Notes: a model not told the origin generated them from the letters alone. Positions 10,620 through 21,228 are shown, counted from the first letter of the stretch. The stretch is 64,000 nt of DNA from Symbiodinium natans (GCA_905221605.1 CAJNDS010002167.1:1-64000); one strand, 5' to 3'. Numbers and translations: made by a program.

Positions 10620-10890
10620 GGACTGACGCCTCTTTACGACATCAGTAGCACAGTAGGCCGGTCTTGTTGGATTGACATAACAGGTGAAACGAAGTCAGCT
10701 CAAACCACCACCCAAGAACCAAAGAAACAGAAGAAACAAACCAAGCAAAGGCGCTGAACTACGAGGTAACCCCACGCACTCAGCACTTGAAGTCGTCGTT
10801 GAAGTTCCGATGCAATCATACAGCACAGAGCATGCGGGGAGTCGCAAAATGCGACACTGCCAGATTCTCAAAACCACCATCATGTAGCCA
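10620..10890 (-). repeat. conserved 3' terminus of the retroposon family (copy BC)
   Basis: The first ~50 bp (10,620-10,669) match the reverse complement of 33,351-33,401 in copy A almost base for base, and 4401-4450 in copy D. Homology continues to ~10,890 through the region with TCGCAAAATGCGA and AAAACCACCATCATG. In element sense the terminus ends GGCGTCAGTCC followed by A residues. It contains a small CTAC-TGAT-GTAG hairpin that could serve as a 3' recognition signal for a reverse transcriptase. Confidence 0.85.
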
Positions 10891-11034
10891 CTGATGCGGC
10901 ATCATTCGACTCGAACCGAGGTCATCACTCGATAGTCAGGATCCCGTACTCGTCGTCAAGGACAGATAACAGACCCGCATTGGCAAGGGATGTTACAGAT
11001 CAGACTTCCCAAGAAGAGGAAAGACGTGCGTATG

Positions 11035-11058
11035 CCCCATGGTGGTTGGCCAGTAGGG
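11035..11058 (-). repeat. degenerate copy of the 24-nt family hairpin
   Basis: This copy lies in the BC 3' module just left of the copia insertion. It starts CCCCATGG but ends CCAGTAGGG with an altered centre (GTTGG), so the outer stem is damaged. Its position relative to AGACGTGCGTATG matches the intact copy at 21,806. Confidence 0.7.
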
Positions 11059-11217
11059 ACTGAACAGCAAGATATCAAGGCAAGACCGGTCCAGGGCAAG
11101 CGAAAGGTCTCCGCTCACCCTGGCTTGCAGCTGCGCCCACCTGGATAGATGTCCGCGCATAAGCAAAGTCTCATCAGACTGCCAGAGGGGAGGCCACACA
11201 CGCAAGTTCGAAAGCTC

Positions 11218-11222
11218 GCCGG
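11218..11222. repeat. copia target-site duplication, left (GCCGG)
   Basis: GCCGG immediately precedes the 5' LTR and recurs at 21,229-21,233 right after the 3' LTR. Five base pairs is the usual copia duplication length. The uninterrupted site is seen in paralogous sequence at 40,218-40,222. Confidence 0.9.
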
Positions 11223-11758
11223 AGTTGATGTATGTGACCCTCCTAGTTTCCCAGTTGACACGTGATGTGCACTTGAGTTGTCTGCTATGAGTGTGAAGCA
11301 TAGGCACGAGGACATGTCAGGCAGTGCAGATTTCCTTTGGCTTGGTGAGACCTTGTTTTGAGTGGGAAGAACCGTTTTCTGTTCGTTTTCTCGAAACTCG
11401 TTTGTCGGAACTCGTTTCCTGTTTGTGTCCTGGTATTTGGTGACCAGAAGTGACTCAAGCCAGTTTAGGTCTGCACAGAGCTCAGCAGAGCACCTAAGAG
11501 GTGCTAGGAACCTACCCACAGTGTTTAGGAGTAGAAGTTCCATGGCTGAGTGTTTTCACCTGAAGTACCTTTGTTTTCCCATGTCTGGCAGACAGTGTTT
11601 GAAGCTGGAGAGCCGTGCTCGCATTGGCTCAAGACGAGCGGAGCTCGAGAAGCTGTGAACAGCGCAGTGAAAAGAGTCCGCGCTTCGTGCTGTGAGGGTT
11701 GAGTGTAGTCTTGACCTGAGGTCCCTTAGGCCCCGTAGCTGTGCCACGAGTTTCAACG
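11223..11758 (+). repeat. copia 5' LTR
   Basis: This LTR is 536 bp and starts AGTTGATGTATGTG and ends GTTTCAACG, with short imperfect inverted ends GTTGA and TCAAC. It matches the 3' LTR at 20,693-21,228 at all but five positions in my reading. It should contain the promoter and polyadenylation signals. At 11,613-11,633 it includes a segment ending TTGGCTCAAG that resembles the 3' half of the dinoflagellate spliced leader. Confidence 0.95.
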
Positions 11759-11770
11759 TGGTAGCGGAGC
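11759..11770 (+). other. primer-binding site, initiator-Met tRNA type
   Basis: TGGTAGCGGAGC directly abuts the 5' LTR. The common copia/plant primer-binding site is TGGTATCAGAGC, complementary to the 3' end of initiator methionine tRNA, and this sequence differs at two positions. It would prime minus-strand DNA synthesis. Confidence 0.8.
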
Positions 11771-11783
11771 TTCGTGCTCCAGC

Positions 11784-13508
11784 ATGGACACTGGTGAAGA
11801 ACGTGTGCCTGGACGAGACCGTTCTCCGAGAGGCCGCAGTGCAAGCAGCCTGAGTTCCACAGGGCTTTCTGGTGCAAGGTCACCAAGTGCCCGTGGGAGA
11901 AGAGAACGTGGAAGGTCTTTGCCAGCGCGACCAGCTTCAGTTCCACGCGGAGTAGACCCAAGGCAGTGGACAGCTACGACTGGAGCAGGCCATCAGCCAC
12001 CAGTCGGGGCTGTGCCTTCGTTTGGACCTCAGTTCTACCAGATGGGAACACCCCCTCAGACAGCACCACAAGAACCCCTTCAAGTTCCGAATATGCAGTT
12101 GCCCGTTGCACCTGGAGTAGCTCAACAGATGGAGTTCACGAGAGCAATGCTGCAAGCGCAGGACGAGCAGATCCGACAGCAGGCAGCTCAACTTCAACAG
12201 ATGAGTGCCATGCTTACGCAAGCATTGCAGCTTGCAAGTGCGAATGCTGCAAATGCACAAAATGCAACAGCTACAACTTCATCGTCGACGAGTCCTATCC
12301 CTGGAGGAAACCCCTCAGCATCATCTGCGAATGCATCGACCGCTGTGGATATGGAAGTAGACTCTGGTGTAAGAAACAAGAGAGCAGAGGGCTACATCCC
12401 ACAATTGCCTCAGCTGAACTATGCGTCCATGACGAGTAGACATGCTGAAATCCGAGTTTGGACAGCTTACAGAGACGAACTTACAAGCTGGCTTTGTTTG
12501 CTTGACGATCGGTACGCTACGGAGTTGCAGGAGGCGATGAGTAGCAGTGTGGAAGTCTTGCAAGTGAAGCTTGAAGCCGGGAAAGCAGCTCGGTCGACCA
12601 AACTTTGGTTTTTGCTTCGTCAGTCCATGAGCAAGTTCCAGCGTGGGCAGGATTTGGTGCATCTCATCGAGGTAAAGCAGATGGGAGCAAGTGCCGGATA
12701 CGAACTCTGGCGTTCTTTGAACAATGAGTTGTCTGTTCGCTCCAGAGTGGAAGGACAAGCCCTTCGCGAGCAGGCTTTGGGCCTGGTGCCGCCGAAACAC
12801 CTCAAACGACCACTTGATGTCGCTAGGTGGTACACCACCGAACTCCTCAAGTTCGAGGCGCAGGTGAAGCATCGCTTCCCGGAGTTGCTCATCGGAGAAC
12901 AAGAGGGAGTCCTGTGCCTGATGAAGCACTTGGATTCTGAGACCAAGAGATATCTGCTCCTCCATCACTCAACAAAGAGCATGGGTGAGCTGATGACTGG
13001 TTTACAGTTCTACGACGAGCAGCTTCGTGTGATGGACTTCCAGAGAGAAGGAGCATCCGGGTATGCGAATGCCTTCAAGGGTGGCAAGGGCGGAAAGGGC
13101 GACAGAGACAAGAGCAACAAAGGCTCCAAGGGCAACAAGGGCAACAAAAGCGAGAAAGGAGAAAAGGGACTGAAGGGTGGCAAAGCGAAAGGAAAGGATA
13201 AGAAAGGTGACCAAGGCGGAAAAGGAGACAGAGCTCGGAGCAAGAGCAGAGAAGCGAAGAAGACAGATGTCTGCCGAAACTGCGGGAAGACTGGACACTG
13301 GGCACGCGACTGCTGGGCACCTCCGAAGGACAAAGCCGCAGCGGCGACGAGCCAGGCCGTTACGACGCAGCCAGAGGCACCATCGCCTTCATCGTCTACA
13401 TCGGCGAAAGCAGCAGCACAGCCCACAACCAAGGGCAGTGGAAAAGCACAGTCATCAATCAAGACGTTTCTGGAAGGATATCACTTCGGTATGATGCCAG
13501 GTGGTTAG
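11784..13508 (+). CDS. gag: copia Gag with CCHC zinc knuckle
   Basis: The protein has 574 residues and its ATG lies 26 nt after the LTR. It has an RS/RG-rich N-terminus, a Gln-rich helix around residues 115-150 (DEQIRQQAAQLQQMSAML), a capsid-like middle from ~200 to 430, and a Lys/Gly-rich tract (KGGKGGKGDRDKSNKG, residues ~430-490). The zinc knuckle C497-x2-C500-x4-H505-x4-C510 (CRNCGKTGHWARDC) follows. Gag forms the virus-like particle and the knuckle binds the element RNA. The frame ends at TAG 13,506-13,508. Pol lies in the +1 frame and opens after a TGA at 13,492-13,494, so a short overlap is available for a +1 frameshift. Confidence 0.93.
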   Translation: MDTGEERVPGRDRSPRGRSASSLSSTGLSGARSPSARGRRERGRSLPARPASVPRGVDPRQWTATTGAGHQPPVGAVPSFGPQFYQMGTPPQTAPQEPLQVPNMQLPVAPGVAQQMEFTRAMLQAQDEQIRQQAAQLQQMSAMLTQALQLASANAANAQNATATTSSSTSPIPGGNPSASSANASTAVDMEVDSGVRNKRAEGYIPQLPQLNYASMTSRHAEIRVWTAYRDELTSWLCLLDDRYATELQEAMSSSVEVLQVKLEAGKAARSTKLWFLLRQSMSKFQRGQDLVHLIEVKQMGASAGYELWRSLNNELSVRSRVEGQALREQALGLVPPKHLKRPLDVARWYTTELLKFEAQVKHRFPELLIGEQEGVLCLMKHLDSETKRYLLLHHSTKSMGELMTGLQFYDEQLRVMDFQREGASGYANAFKGGKGGKGDRDKSNKGSKGNKGNKSEKGEKGLKGGKAKGKDKKGDQGGKGDRARSKSREAKKTDVCRNCGKTGHWARDCWAPPKDKAAAATSQAVTTQPEAPSPSSSTSAKAAAQPTTKGSGKAQSSIKTFLEGYHFGMMPGG

Positions 13509-16500
13509 TTTTCCTTCAGATGATCGCGTTTACTGGTTGATTGACTCTGGTAGTTCGTTCCACATCATCACGAGAGAGACGCTTGAGAGTGATCATGTGA
13601 AGGTCCTTGCATGGCTTGAAGGACGCCCTAAGTCATATGCGGAGACTGCGACTGGAGATTCCGTTGAAATTGGCGGATCAACACATGTTTTAGTGGAAGT
13701 TTGCTTTGAAACCACCACCCCAGCATCATCGAAGAGCAGTTCTGAGCATGAGGGTGACGCTGTGTACATGTGTAGGGCTAGGTTTGAAGCCGTCATTTCC
13801 GATCAGATCAAGCACAATTTGCTGAACATCAACTTGCTTTGTCAGAATGGAGGTTGGGAGCCAGCGATGTGCGACCAGCAGGGCGTAATTACCGTCCGAA
13901 AGCACGGCGTAACGCTGAGACCAACCATGTTTGCTTCAGTTAGTTGGCTTGCGTCAGTTCGGAATGACCATCCCTTAGCACTGAAACCGCAGGATTTGAT
14001 CGCCAAAACGGAACAGTTTCGTCGAAGTCGGTCTCGCAAGTCGTCTTCGAGTCGTGATTTTCATCGTTCGACTTCGAATCGAGGTCATCGCAGCTCTGCG
14101 AGAGTGTGTGTTGAGCCCGAAAACCCCGGATTGCTGGATGTTTCATGTCTTGATGAGGTAGTTGATTGCGAGTTTCAGACGAGCCACGAACATGTTGACC
14201 TGGACCAAGGCGAAGCTAAGGACAGACTAAGGACAGTCGGTGACGTTTACGGCTCTGCGAGGGATCAACTTCAATTTTTCAGTCATGTGGATACGCCAGT
14301 TGTTCGTGAGCCTGATAGGGATGAGCGCTTGATTTTTAGTGAAGACAACAGCGTTATCTCACACAAGCAACAGGACAACAGCACCACACCAGCAGTCGAG
14401 TGGCTTGTATTTGAAAAGGACAGCAGCGTTGTCTCACACAAGCAACAGGACAACAGCACCACACCAGCAGTTGAGCGTCTTGTGCATGAGCATGGTAGGG
14501 AAACAGTTGTCTGTCGTGCTTGCTTGGAGGATTTCCCTGATGAGGTTGAGACTGGCAGCTTGGATTGCTCAAAGAGGCGAAGTTTTCCTAGACCAGGACA
14601 GATAGGAGGCCGCCGCTATGGATCCGAGTGCCACGATGCAACGGAGCATTCAACAGTTGGAAGGCATGCGCCAGGGGGCGAGACGCAGGAGACTGATATT
14701 GTTGGAGGCCAACGCCGCGCAGCACGGCATAGAGCTTCCACAGGATCTCCGAGAGGAGCTCCAGGCAACGTATGCCGAGGCGGAGTCCACTGGAGGGGAC
14801 GAGATGGATCTGGACCTGGATTCGGCAAGGCTGGACCCTTCGACCTCATCTCCTTCGATAGAGTACATCATGGAAGAGACGGAAGCGGCGGAGGCACCGT
14901 CGTCCCACACTGGGGTGAGGGAATTCCAAACGGATCCTTCGATGTCAGAGGCTCCAGCCAAGGGACCCGCTATGGTGCTGATGAAGCCGACGCCGAAGAT
15001 CAAATCCAAGGAAAAAGCCAAGGCCGAGAGACCGGTGCGGAATTTGCTGCCGGACCATGTGGATCAATCGACCATGGGAGTCGATCCTCGGGAGCCATCC
15101 GGCCCCACGCCGGCATCGTCAGCGCCAACACGGAGAGGAAAACGGCGCTGGGCGTCGACAGGCTGGATGACGTGGATTGCTCGTCGATTTGGAGGAGCTT
15201 GGACGGCACAAGCTTCGGGATCCAGCGACTCACCGGATACGCCGGTGACGCTGTTTTGCCTCCTGTGCCAGAAGTATGTCACCGAAGCTCATTTGATGAG
15301 CGAGCCACACGAAGCCAACATGCAGGGCTTCACGCAGACCATCTCCAAGGAGGGCCTCCACGTGACGCAGAACCCGGTGGATTGGGCCACATGGGAGCAA
15401 GCTCTTGCCGAACCAGAGCAGCTGGAACTTGGAGTGACAGAAGGCAAGGCTCGCTCAGTGGTTGCACTGGGACCGAGCGAGTTTCCTCAGCCGAACCCGA
15501 AGGAAACAACCGCGGCAGCACCGGCGAGCCCAGGGCCAGGACCATCGACAATGGTGGTGGAGATAGACGAGTCCGACGAGGATTGGGGAGAATGGAGGCC
15601 AACCACAGGGGTTTCAGCTCCAACGACCCCAGCACATCCGGAGCATCCCCCTATCTCCATGACGCAGCCGCCGGGGGAACCGGTCAGCCCGACAGCAGTG
15701 TACACGGAGCACCGCCGGGGCCCCGAGCCCAGGCATGCGAAGAGCACTCTCCGAGTGACACCTCCCTGGCGGGAATCACTTTCCAACCTGGGCTATCATG
15801 GTCCGTATCTGCAGCTGCATCTGAGCACACCAGGCCACACCCCAGAAGGGCTGCAAGCCCTCGGACCTTTGAGGGAGAGCTTCCTGCGGATGCAGGTGAA
15901 GGACCATACCCAACTGCCGGTCAGCTTGACACCCCCGGAAGCCGCCAGCGACCTCTCCAGCACGGTGATGAGGATGGCAGAAACGATGGAAACAGGAGCA
16001 GCGGGGACATTGGCACCGGCAGGAAGGCCATTCAGCCCAATGAGCCTTCGCGCTCAGCTCGAGGCAGGGGTCCTCACGGGCCAACAATACGAGGACCGGC
16101 GCCGAGCAAGGTCGCAGGACATACAGGCTGCGAGGTCGGTCGCGCCAAGGCTGGCGCTCCCGATACCTCCGCCTCCTCCAGTTCCGCGGCCCGAACGCAC
16201 GCCCGAAACCCCAATTCCGTGGAGTGGCGCGCCGTCGCCTGCATTCATGGAGCTTATCAGGCGCCGCCGAGATCGCCAAGAGCGCGATCGTTCTCGCTCC
16301 CCGTCTCCCTGAAAGGGAGTACGGAGAAGCCCAACCCAATCCTTGCAGCTTTGTCCCAAGACGAGAGAAAAGAGCCCGATACGCGACAGCCGCAACAGCA
16401 GTTTGAGTTAGTCACTGAAGAAGGAATTATTGGGGACAATGTGCGTAGTAAACAGGCAGAGCTTCAGCACCACATGCAGGGACACGTACCATACATGTCT

Positions 16501-18385
16501 GACTGTGAGTTTTGCCAGCGCACTAGAGGGACCACTCCAGCCCGAAAGCGTAGCGACCTGAACCCGAGAGAGTTTCAGCTTGACCAGTGCTTCTTTCGCA
16601 AGCTTGCATTCATCGTACTGGTTCATACCATGAGCTTTGCAATTGCAGTTTGCTTTAGACCTGAGGGAGAGAGCGCAGCAACAACAGCAGAACATTTGCA
16701 TCCCTGGGTCAGGCACTTTGGTGTGAAACAACCGCATTTCATGTCTGATGCAGAGGGACTCACGAAGAACATCGCAGCGAGACTCGCTGATCTTTGTGAG
16801 GGTACTGAGGACAGCTTTGCACCCGAAAGGCATGCACCAGCAGCAGAACGAGCCATTAGGACCCTAAAAGGAATCGTAGCAACACATGAGCTTGAGTTGC
16901 GTGAACATGGCGTTGTTTTGGATGCTGAGTGTGCGGATGTTTTCGACCTTTTGTTTCAATACGCAGCACACACGCACAACAGGTTTTCAGTTTCTGTAGG
17001 GTCGACCATGACACCCATGCAGAAGATCCGCGGAGATCGCGTGCGACCGCAAGTCACGTATCCGTTCGGTGCGGTAGCATACGCTAAGATAACGCGGGCT
17101 AGAAGACCTGACGCGGATGCCAAGTATGCTCGAGGGATTTACTTGGGACCAGTGCTTGGGAGCACAGGCCATGCCATGGAAATCCGCTTGGATAGTGGGG
17201 AGACGAAACGGGTGATCGCGCCCGGACTCAAATTACTCTACCCGTTGCGTTTCGACGCAAATCTTCTGCCCGGTGCAAAGGCCCTTGATGGCTTCGTGCC
17301 CCCGCCTGAAGCACCGAAGACCAAAGAGCTGTTTCTTCCATATGTTCCAGGTGGAGGTCCTCCCATAGACTGGGTGAGACAACATGGCGTTACCCCCAAG
17401 TGCCCCGGATGCCAGGAAGGCGTCAGCTCGAGCAGGCATTCCCAAAAGTGTGTGAATAGATACCAAAAATGGTTGCGTGATTCCATCGATGATGCTCTGG
17501 AGGCATTAAATGAAGGACCGAAGGTCGACCGAAGACCTGAAGAGCTAATTGGAGAAGACCCATACGATGATGACGAGCAAATGAAGCCAAACAAGCGAAT
17601 ACGCTTTGGAGGAGAGGAGGTCCGAGCGTTTGATCCTGAGCAAGCAGGAGTCGGAGACCTAGAGATCCCGGAGATATCAGCGCCGGATGCTGACTGGAAT
17701 GTATCCGAATACCAGCCGTCCGAGGCTGAGGATGAGGATATGGGAGACGCTCTAGAGCATCCCCAGACGTTCCATGAGGGGGTCCCAGTCCGATACCTGG
17801 AGGAATTGCTCGAGAACGCCCACTACACACCACAACCACTTTCTTGTTGTGACCACTACGACGTCGAAGCAGCATGTCACTTACTTGTTGGTCGGTCGAG
17901 CGTGGAGAAGTTCCCGTATGTTTGCTTGAACACAACAACACAACGACAGCACCACAAGCAACAGCAGTCGGTCGAGCGTGAAGCAGTTGAGTTGTTGAAT
18001 CTCCAAGACCACCCTTGTGTATGCTCTTCAGTTAAAGAGAAAAAGGAAGATGAGTCCGCAGGGACGTACATGAGAATCCAAGACAGGACTCTCTGGGTGA
18101 ATCGACCTAGAGCCAGCTATGATGACCTGGAAGGCTTCCAGCTGGACCCTGAAGAGACATGGCAAGGAATCAAGAAAGAAGTGAATGCGCTCGATAGTCT
18201 GAAAGTTGGTTATGCAAGATCAAAGAGCGAGATAGATGAGTACCGCAAAGCCAACCCAAACTGTCGGACGGTCAAGTCCCGATGGGTCCTCACTCAGAAG
18301 GCCCCAGGACTAGTCCGAGCAAGGATAGTCGCTAAGGATTTTGCTCATGGCCGACCATCCGCACTCGATTTGGGGTTGAGTCGAG
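13495..18385 (+). CDS. pol: copia Pol, N-terminal part: protease, integrase, start of reverse transcriptase
   Basis: This frame has no ATG at its start and is presumably made as a Gag-Pol fusion. Residues are counted from codon 13,501. The aspartic protease motif WLIDSGSS has D15-S-G. Region ~280-325 has a duplicated HKQQDNSTTPAVE block. From about 14,606 to 16,312 the frame is open but looks like an out-of-frame shadow of an extra ORF. The integrase zinc-binding region (H995, C1002, C1005) is followed by core residues D1028, D1083 and E1116, with 32 residues between the last two, close to DD35E. The reverse transcriptase begins with KSRWVLTQKAPG and RARIVAKDFAHG. It then loses frame between about 18,355 and 18,385, where a one-base change moves coding to the third frame. 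Confidence 0.88.
14618..16312 (+). CDS. extra ORF overlapping pol: acidic protein with C2H2-type finger and RS tail
   Basis: A complete 564-codon ORF lies in a different frame from pol, between protease and integrase. Its ATG follows GCCGCCGCT, a good context. The composition looks like real protein: an Arg-rich helix near residue 20, an acidic stretch (TGGDEMDLDLDS), a CX2CX7HX5H finger (C214, C217, H225, H231; FCLLCQKYVTEAH), another acidic patch (EIDESDEDWGEW), a Pro-rich region and an RRRRDRQERDRSRSPSP tail. The overlapping pol frame here is Gly/Arg/His-rich and low in hydrophobic residues, as expected of a shadow. I do not recognise the family. The finger resembles U1-type fingers. It may be a captured host sequence. 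Canonical copia elements lack it. Confidence 0.7.
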   Translation: MDPSATMQRSIQQLEGMRQGARRRRLILLEANAAQHGIELPQDLREELQATYAEAESTGGDEMDLDLDSARLDPSTSSPSIEYIMEETEAAEAPSSHTGVREFQTDPSMSEAPAKGPAMVLMKPTPKIKSKEKAKAERPVRNLLPDHVDQSTMGVDPREPSGPTPASSAPTRRGKRRWASTGWMTWIARRFGGAWTAQASGSSDSPDTPVTLFCLLCQKYVTEAHLMSEPHEANMQGFTQTISKEGLHVTQNPVDWATWEQALAEPEQLELGVTEGKARSVVALGPSEFPQPNPKETTAAAPASPGPGPSTMVVEIDESDEDWGEWRPTTGVSAPTTPAHPEHPPISMTQPPGEPVSPTAVYTEHRRGPEPRHAKSTLRVTPPWRESLSNLGYHGPYLQLHLSTPGHTPEGLQALGPLRESFLRMQVKDHTQLPVSLTPPEAASDLSSTVMRMAETMETGAAGTLAPAGRPFSPMSLRAQLEAGVLTGQQYEDRRRARSQDIQAARSVAPRLALPIPPPPPVPRPERTPETPIPWSGAPSPAFMELIRRRRDRQERDRSRSPSP

Positions 18386-20528
18386 TTCTAATACTGCGTC
18401 GGTGGAAGCCCTCAAGATCGTCCTTGCACGGGCGGCGAAGGGAAAGATGCGGGCTTACGGCCTCGACATATCCACCGCGTTTCTCTTTGCGCAGATAGTA
18501 GAACCCACCATTATCGAGTTGCCAAGCACGTTCGCGCTCGAGAGCGGCGAAACCGCGTACTTGATACTAGAGAAAGCGCTCTACGGTTTGCGTTCCGCCA
18601 GCCTCAGCTGGCAGCGACATCTGAACAGGATCGTGTCTGCCCTAGGCTTACAAGCGAGTCCGCTTGAACCGACGCTTTTCAGCGGATGGGTCAACCTTGA
18701 ATCCGGATGGGAGTATATCATCATGTTAGCGTACGTGGATGATTTGCTCATTGTGTCCTCTACCGAAAAAGGGTTCGAGTACGTCCACGAAGCCCTGAGT
18801 TCAGTCTTGAAGGTCAAAGTGACAGGGAGGCTGATCGAAGATGGGCAAATGGAATTCCTCGGCCGTTTGATCCGTTGGGATGGACGACAGATCATGCTTG
18901 GGGTGAAACCTGAGTATGTAAAGTCGGTCTTTACATCCTTCGGATGGGACATATCCACCGTAAAAGCATCCTTGACGACACCCGACATCAGGAGTATGTA
19001 CGATGAGGAGAGTGTTGAAGAGCCTTCGAAGGAGCTGTCGAGTGAGGCCGCCTCACGATTCCGAAGTTGCCTAGGGAAGATAGGATGGCTCTGTCAAACT
19101 CGCTCAGATATAACGTATTTTCACTCCATGTTGTCGCGCGGACAAAGCATGCCACGGCAAGTGCATGAAGATGCACTTCGCAAGTTCCTGCGATGGTTAG
19201 CAGCGTTTCCGCTGTTAGATCAAATCTTCCCGCTCGGAGATGGCAAGACCAATGAGGGGAAGAATGCCAGCCTGGTAGCCTATTGCGACAGCAATTGGGG
19301 CAGCGAGATGAGCGTAGCCCGGAAGAGCACCAGTGGCGGAGTGATCTACATCGCAGTGGACGGTCTGTGGTACTGCATAAAGGGGTACAGCCGCCTGCAA
19401 AGCGTTGTCGCACTCAGCTCAGCAGAGGCGGAGTTGTTTGCCATCGCCGAGGCAGCGAAAGAGGTGGCAGGACTTGCGCAATTGACGGCGCATATCTGGG
19501 GCACCCTCCAGAAACCCCACCGCGTGTGTACTGACTCTGCCTCAGCTAGGCAAATCGCCAGCATGGAGGGGCTACTCAGACGCATGCGGCATATAGACTT
19601 GAGGTTGTGCTTTATCCAAGACCGTGTCCATAGCGGCGAGTTAGCCGTAGAGGGAGTGGCCGGAACCGAGAATGTGAGCGATCTTCTCACAAAGAATTTA
19701 AATCGCCTCCAAACAGCAAAGCATACAGCAACCCTCGGACTAGAAGATGTCACCAACATCGATTTCCGAGAGGTTCCAGCAGTCAGGTCTTGCTTGTTGC
19801 TGTCTGGAGTGCTAGATTCTGTACTCGGGCCGGACAACCTCGAATATGAAGCTTTCTGTCGGCTATGCGAACTCGAGACTGAATATTCAACTTTGCTGAT
19901 CGAGTTTTGCACGAGTTCACGTTCGAATCTGTACCTGCAAGGAAGTGTGCACCAAGTATTTGTCCTGCCGATTACTCAAGGGGTTGACGGAACCTCAAAT
20001 GACACCGTGGAGCGGGTCATGTCTGCAATGAATGTTGCGAGAGAATGGGGGATGAAGGTTGTTTTCTGGAGCAGCACTCCTTGTACCGGAGGTAGCCCGT
20101 ACCAACGGCGACACGAAGATCGGCCGGGCTATCAGGACCATCTACAAGCTTTATTCACGGTGCATCGCAAGCTCTGGCGGAGCTTCTTAGTGATGGTGAA
20201 CCACCCGCAAGTGGGGGTATGGGTCATAGAATGGCCGCAGAGGTGTGCCTACTGGGGATGGGCAAGCACCCGTTCGTTTGCAAAGCAAAGAACCCATTAC
20301 ACTGGCGAAGTGCACGGCTGTGTTTCAGGCTTGGTAGGCAGAGATGGATTACCTATCCGAAAGATTTGGAAACTGATGTCGAACGATGAACAGTTTGTGC
20401 GAACAATGTCCGAAACATTTGCATGTACCTGCAAGGGAGACCATTCACGAAACTTTGATCTCAAAGCAACGCAGCACTATCCGCCAGCTTTCGCGGACGT
20501 CGCCCTGGAAAGCTTGCGACTGCGGTAA
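18385..20528 (+). CDS. pol: copia Pol, C-terminal part: reverse transcriptase, RNase H, extension
   Basis: Coding continues in a new frame with TASVEALKIVLARAAKGKMRAYGLDISTAFLFA, then the RT active site YVDD at 18,732-18,743 (LAYVDDLLIVSS). RNase H residues follow: AYCDSNWG, SSAEAELFA, CTDSASA and NVSDLLTKNL, all in the copia order. After RNase H there is an unusual ~230-residue extension with STPCTGGSPYQRR, VIEWPQRCAYWGW and LPIRKIWKLMS. The PCTGG and EWPxRCxYW motifs suggest an additional enzyme-like domain, possibly methyltransferase-related, but I cannot confirm this. The frame break at ~18,370 separates it from the upstream pol. Confidence 0.88.
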
Positions 20529-20685
20529 TTAGGTTACTTTGCGAGAGTTAGTCGACCTCCAGCGGTCTGAAGCAGTGCAGCGGTCTAGGACTGAGGAATG
20601 CGCCGGCATGCGCGCCCCGGCGAGGAGCTTAGTTGACTTTGCGTGGAGCTTAGTTGACGTGACCAACAGTGAAACTCTTGGTCAT

Positions 20686-20692
20686 GAGGGGG
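20686..20692 (+). other. polypurine tract
   Basis: GAGGGGG lies immediately upstream of the 3' LTR, where plus-strand DNA priming takes place. Its position supports the LTR boundary at 20,693. Confidence 0.8.
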
Positions 20693-21228
20693 AGTTGATA
20701 TATGTGACCCTCCTAGTTTCCCAGTTGACACGTGATGTGCACTTGAGTTGTCTGCTATGAGTGTGAAGCATAGGCACGAGGACATGTCAGGCAGTGCAGA
20801 TTTCTTTTGGCTTGGTGAGACCTTGTTTTGAGTGGGAAGAACCGTTTTCTGTTCGTTTTCTCGAAACTCGTTTGTCGGAACTCGTTTCCTGTTTGTGACC
20901 TGGTATTTGGTGACCAGAAGTGACTCAAGCCAGTTTAGGTCTGCACAGAGCTCAGCAGAGCACCTAAGAGGTGCTAGGAACCTACCCACAGTGTTTAGGA
21001 GTAGAAGTTCCATGGCTGAGTGTTTTCACCTGAAGTACCTTTGTTTTCCCATGTCTGGCAGACAGTGTTTGAAGCTGGAGAGCCGTGCTCGCATTGGCTC
21101 AAGACGAGCGGAGCTCGAGAAGCTGTGAACAGCGCAGTGAAAAGAGTCCGCACTTCGTGCTGTGAGGGTTAAGTGTAGTCTTGACCTGAGGTCCCTTAGG
21201 CCCCGTAGCTGTGCCACGAGTTTCAACG
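20693..21228 (+). repeat. copia 3' LTR
   Basis: This 536-bp LTR differs from the 5' LTR at five sites: near the start (GATATATG for GATGTATG), TTTCTTTTGG for TTTCCTTTGG, GTGACC for GTGTCC, CGCACTTC for CGCGCTTC, and GGTTAAGTG for GGTTGAGTG. That is about 99% identity, which points to a recent insertion. Confidence 0.95.

Larger units (their letters stand above)
11223..21228 (+). mobile_element. Ty1/copia LTR retrotransposon, ~10 kb
   Basis: The element is bounded by two 536-bp LTRs and the target duplication GCCGG (11,218-11,222 and 21,229-21,233). The empty site can be read in a related sequence at ~40,212 (GAAAGCTCGCCGGGGTCT), which fits excision of exactly this interval plus one duplicate. 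Internal order is primer-binding site, gag, protease, an extra ORF region, integrase, reverse transcriptase, RNase H, C-terminal extension and polypurine tract. Integrase before reverse transcriptase is the copia order. At 10 kb it is about twice the usual copia size. A frameshift in reverse transcriptase makes this copy probably non-autonomous unless it is bypassed or is an assembly error. Confidence 0.95.

Noticed and set aside
14606-16312. Pol-frame translation of this segment as a true polyprotein domain
   Set aside because: Its composition is Gly/Arg/His-rich and unstructured, while the other frame gives a convincing ORF. It is probably a shadow.
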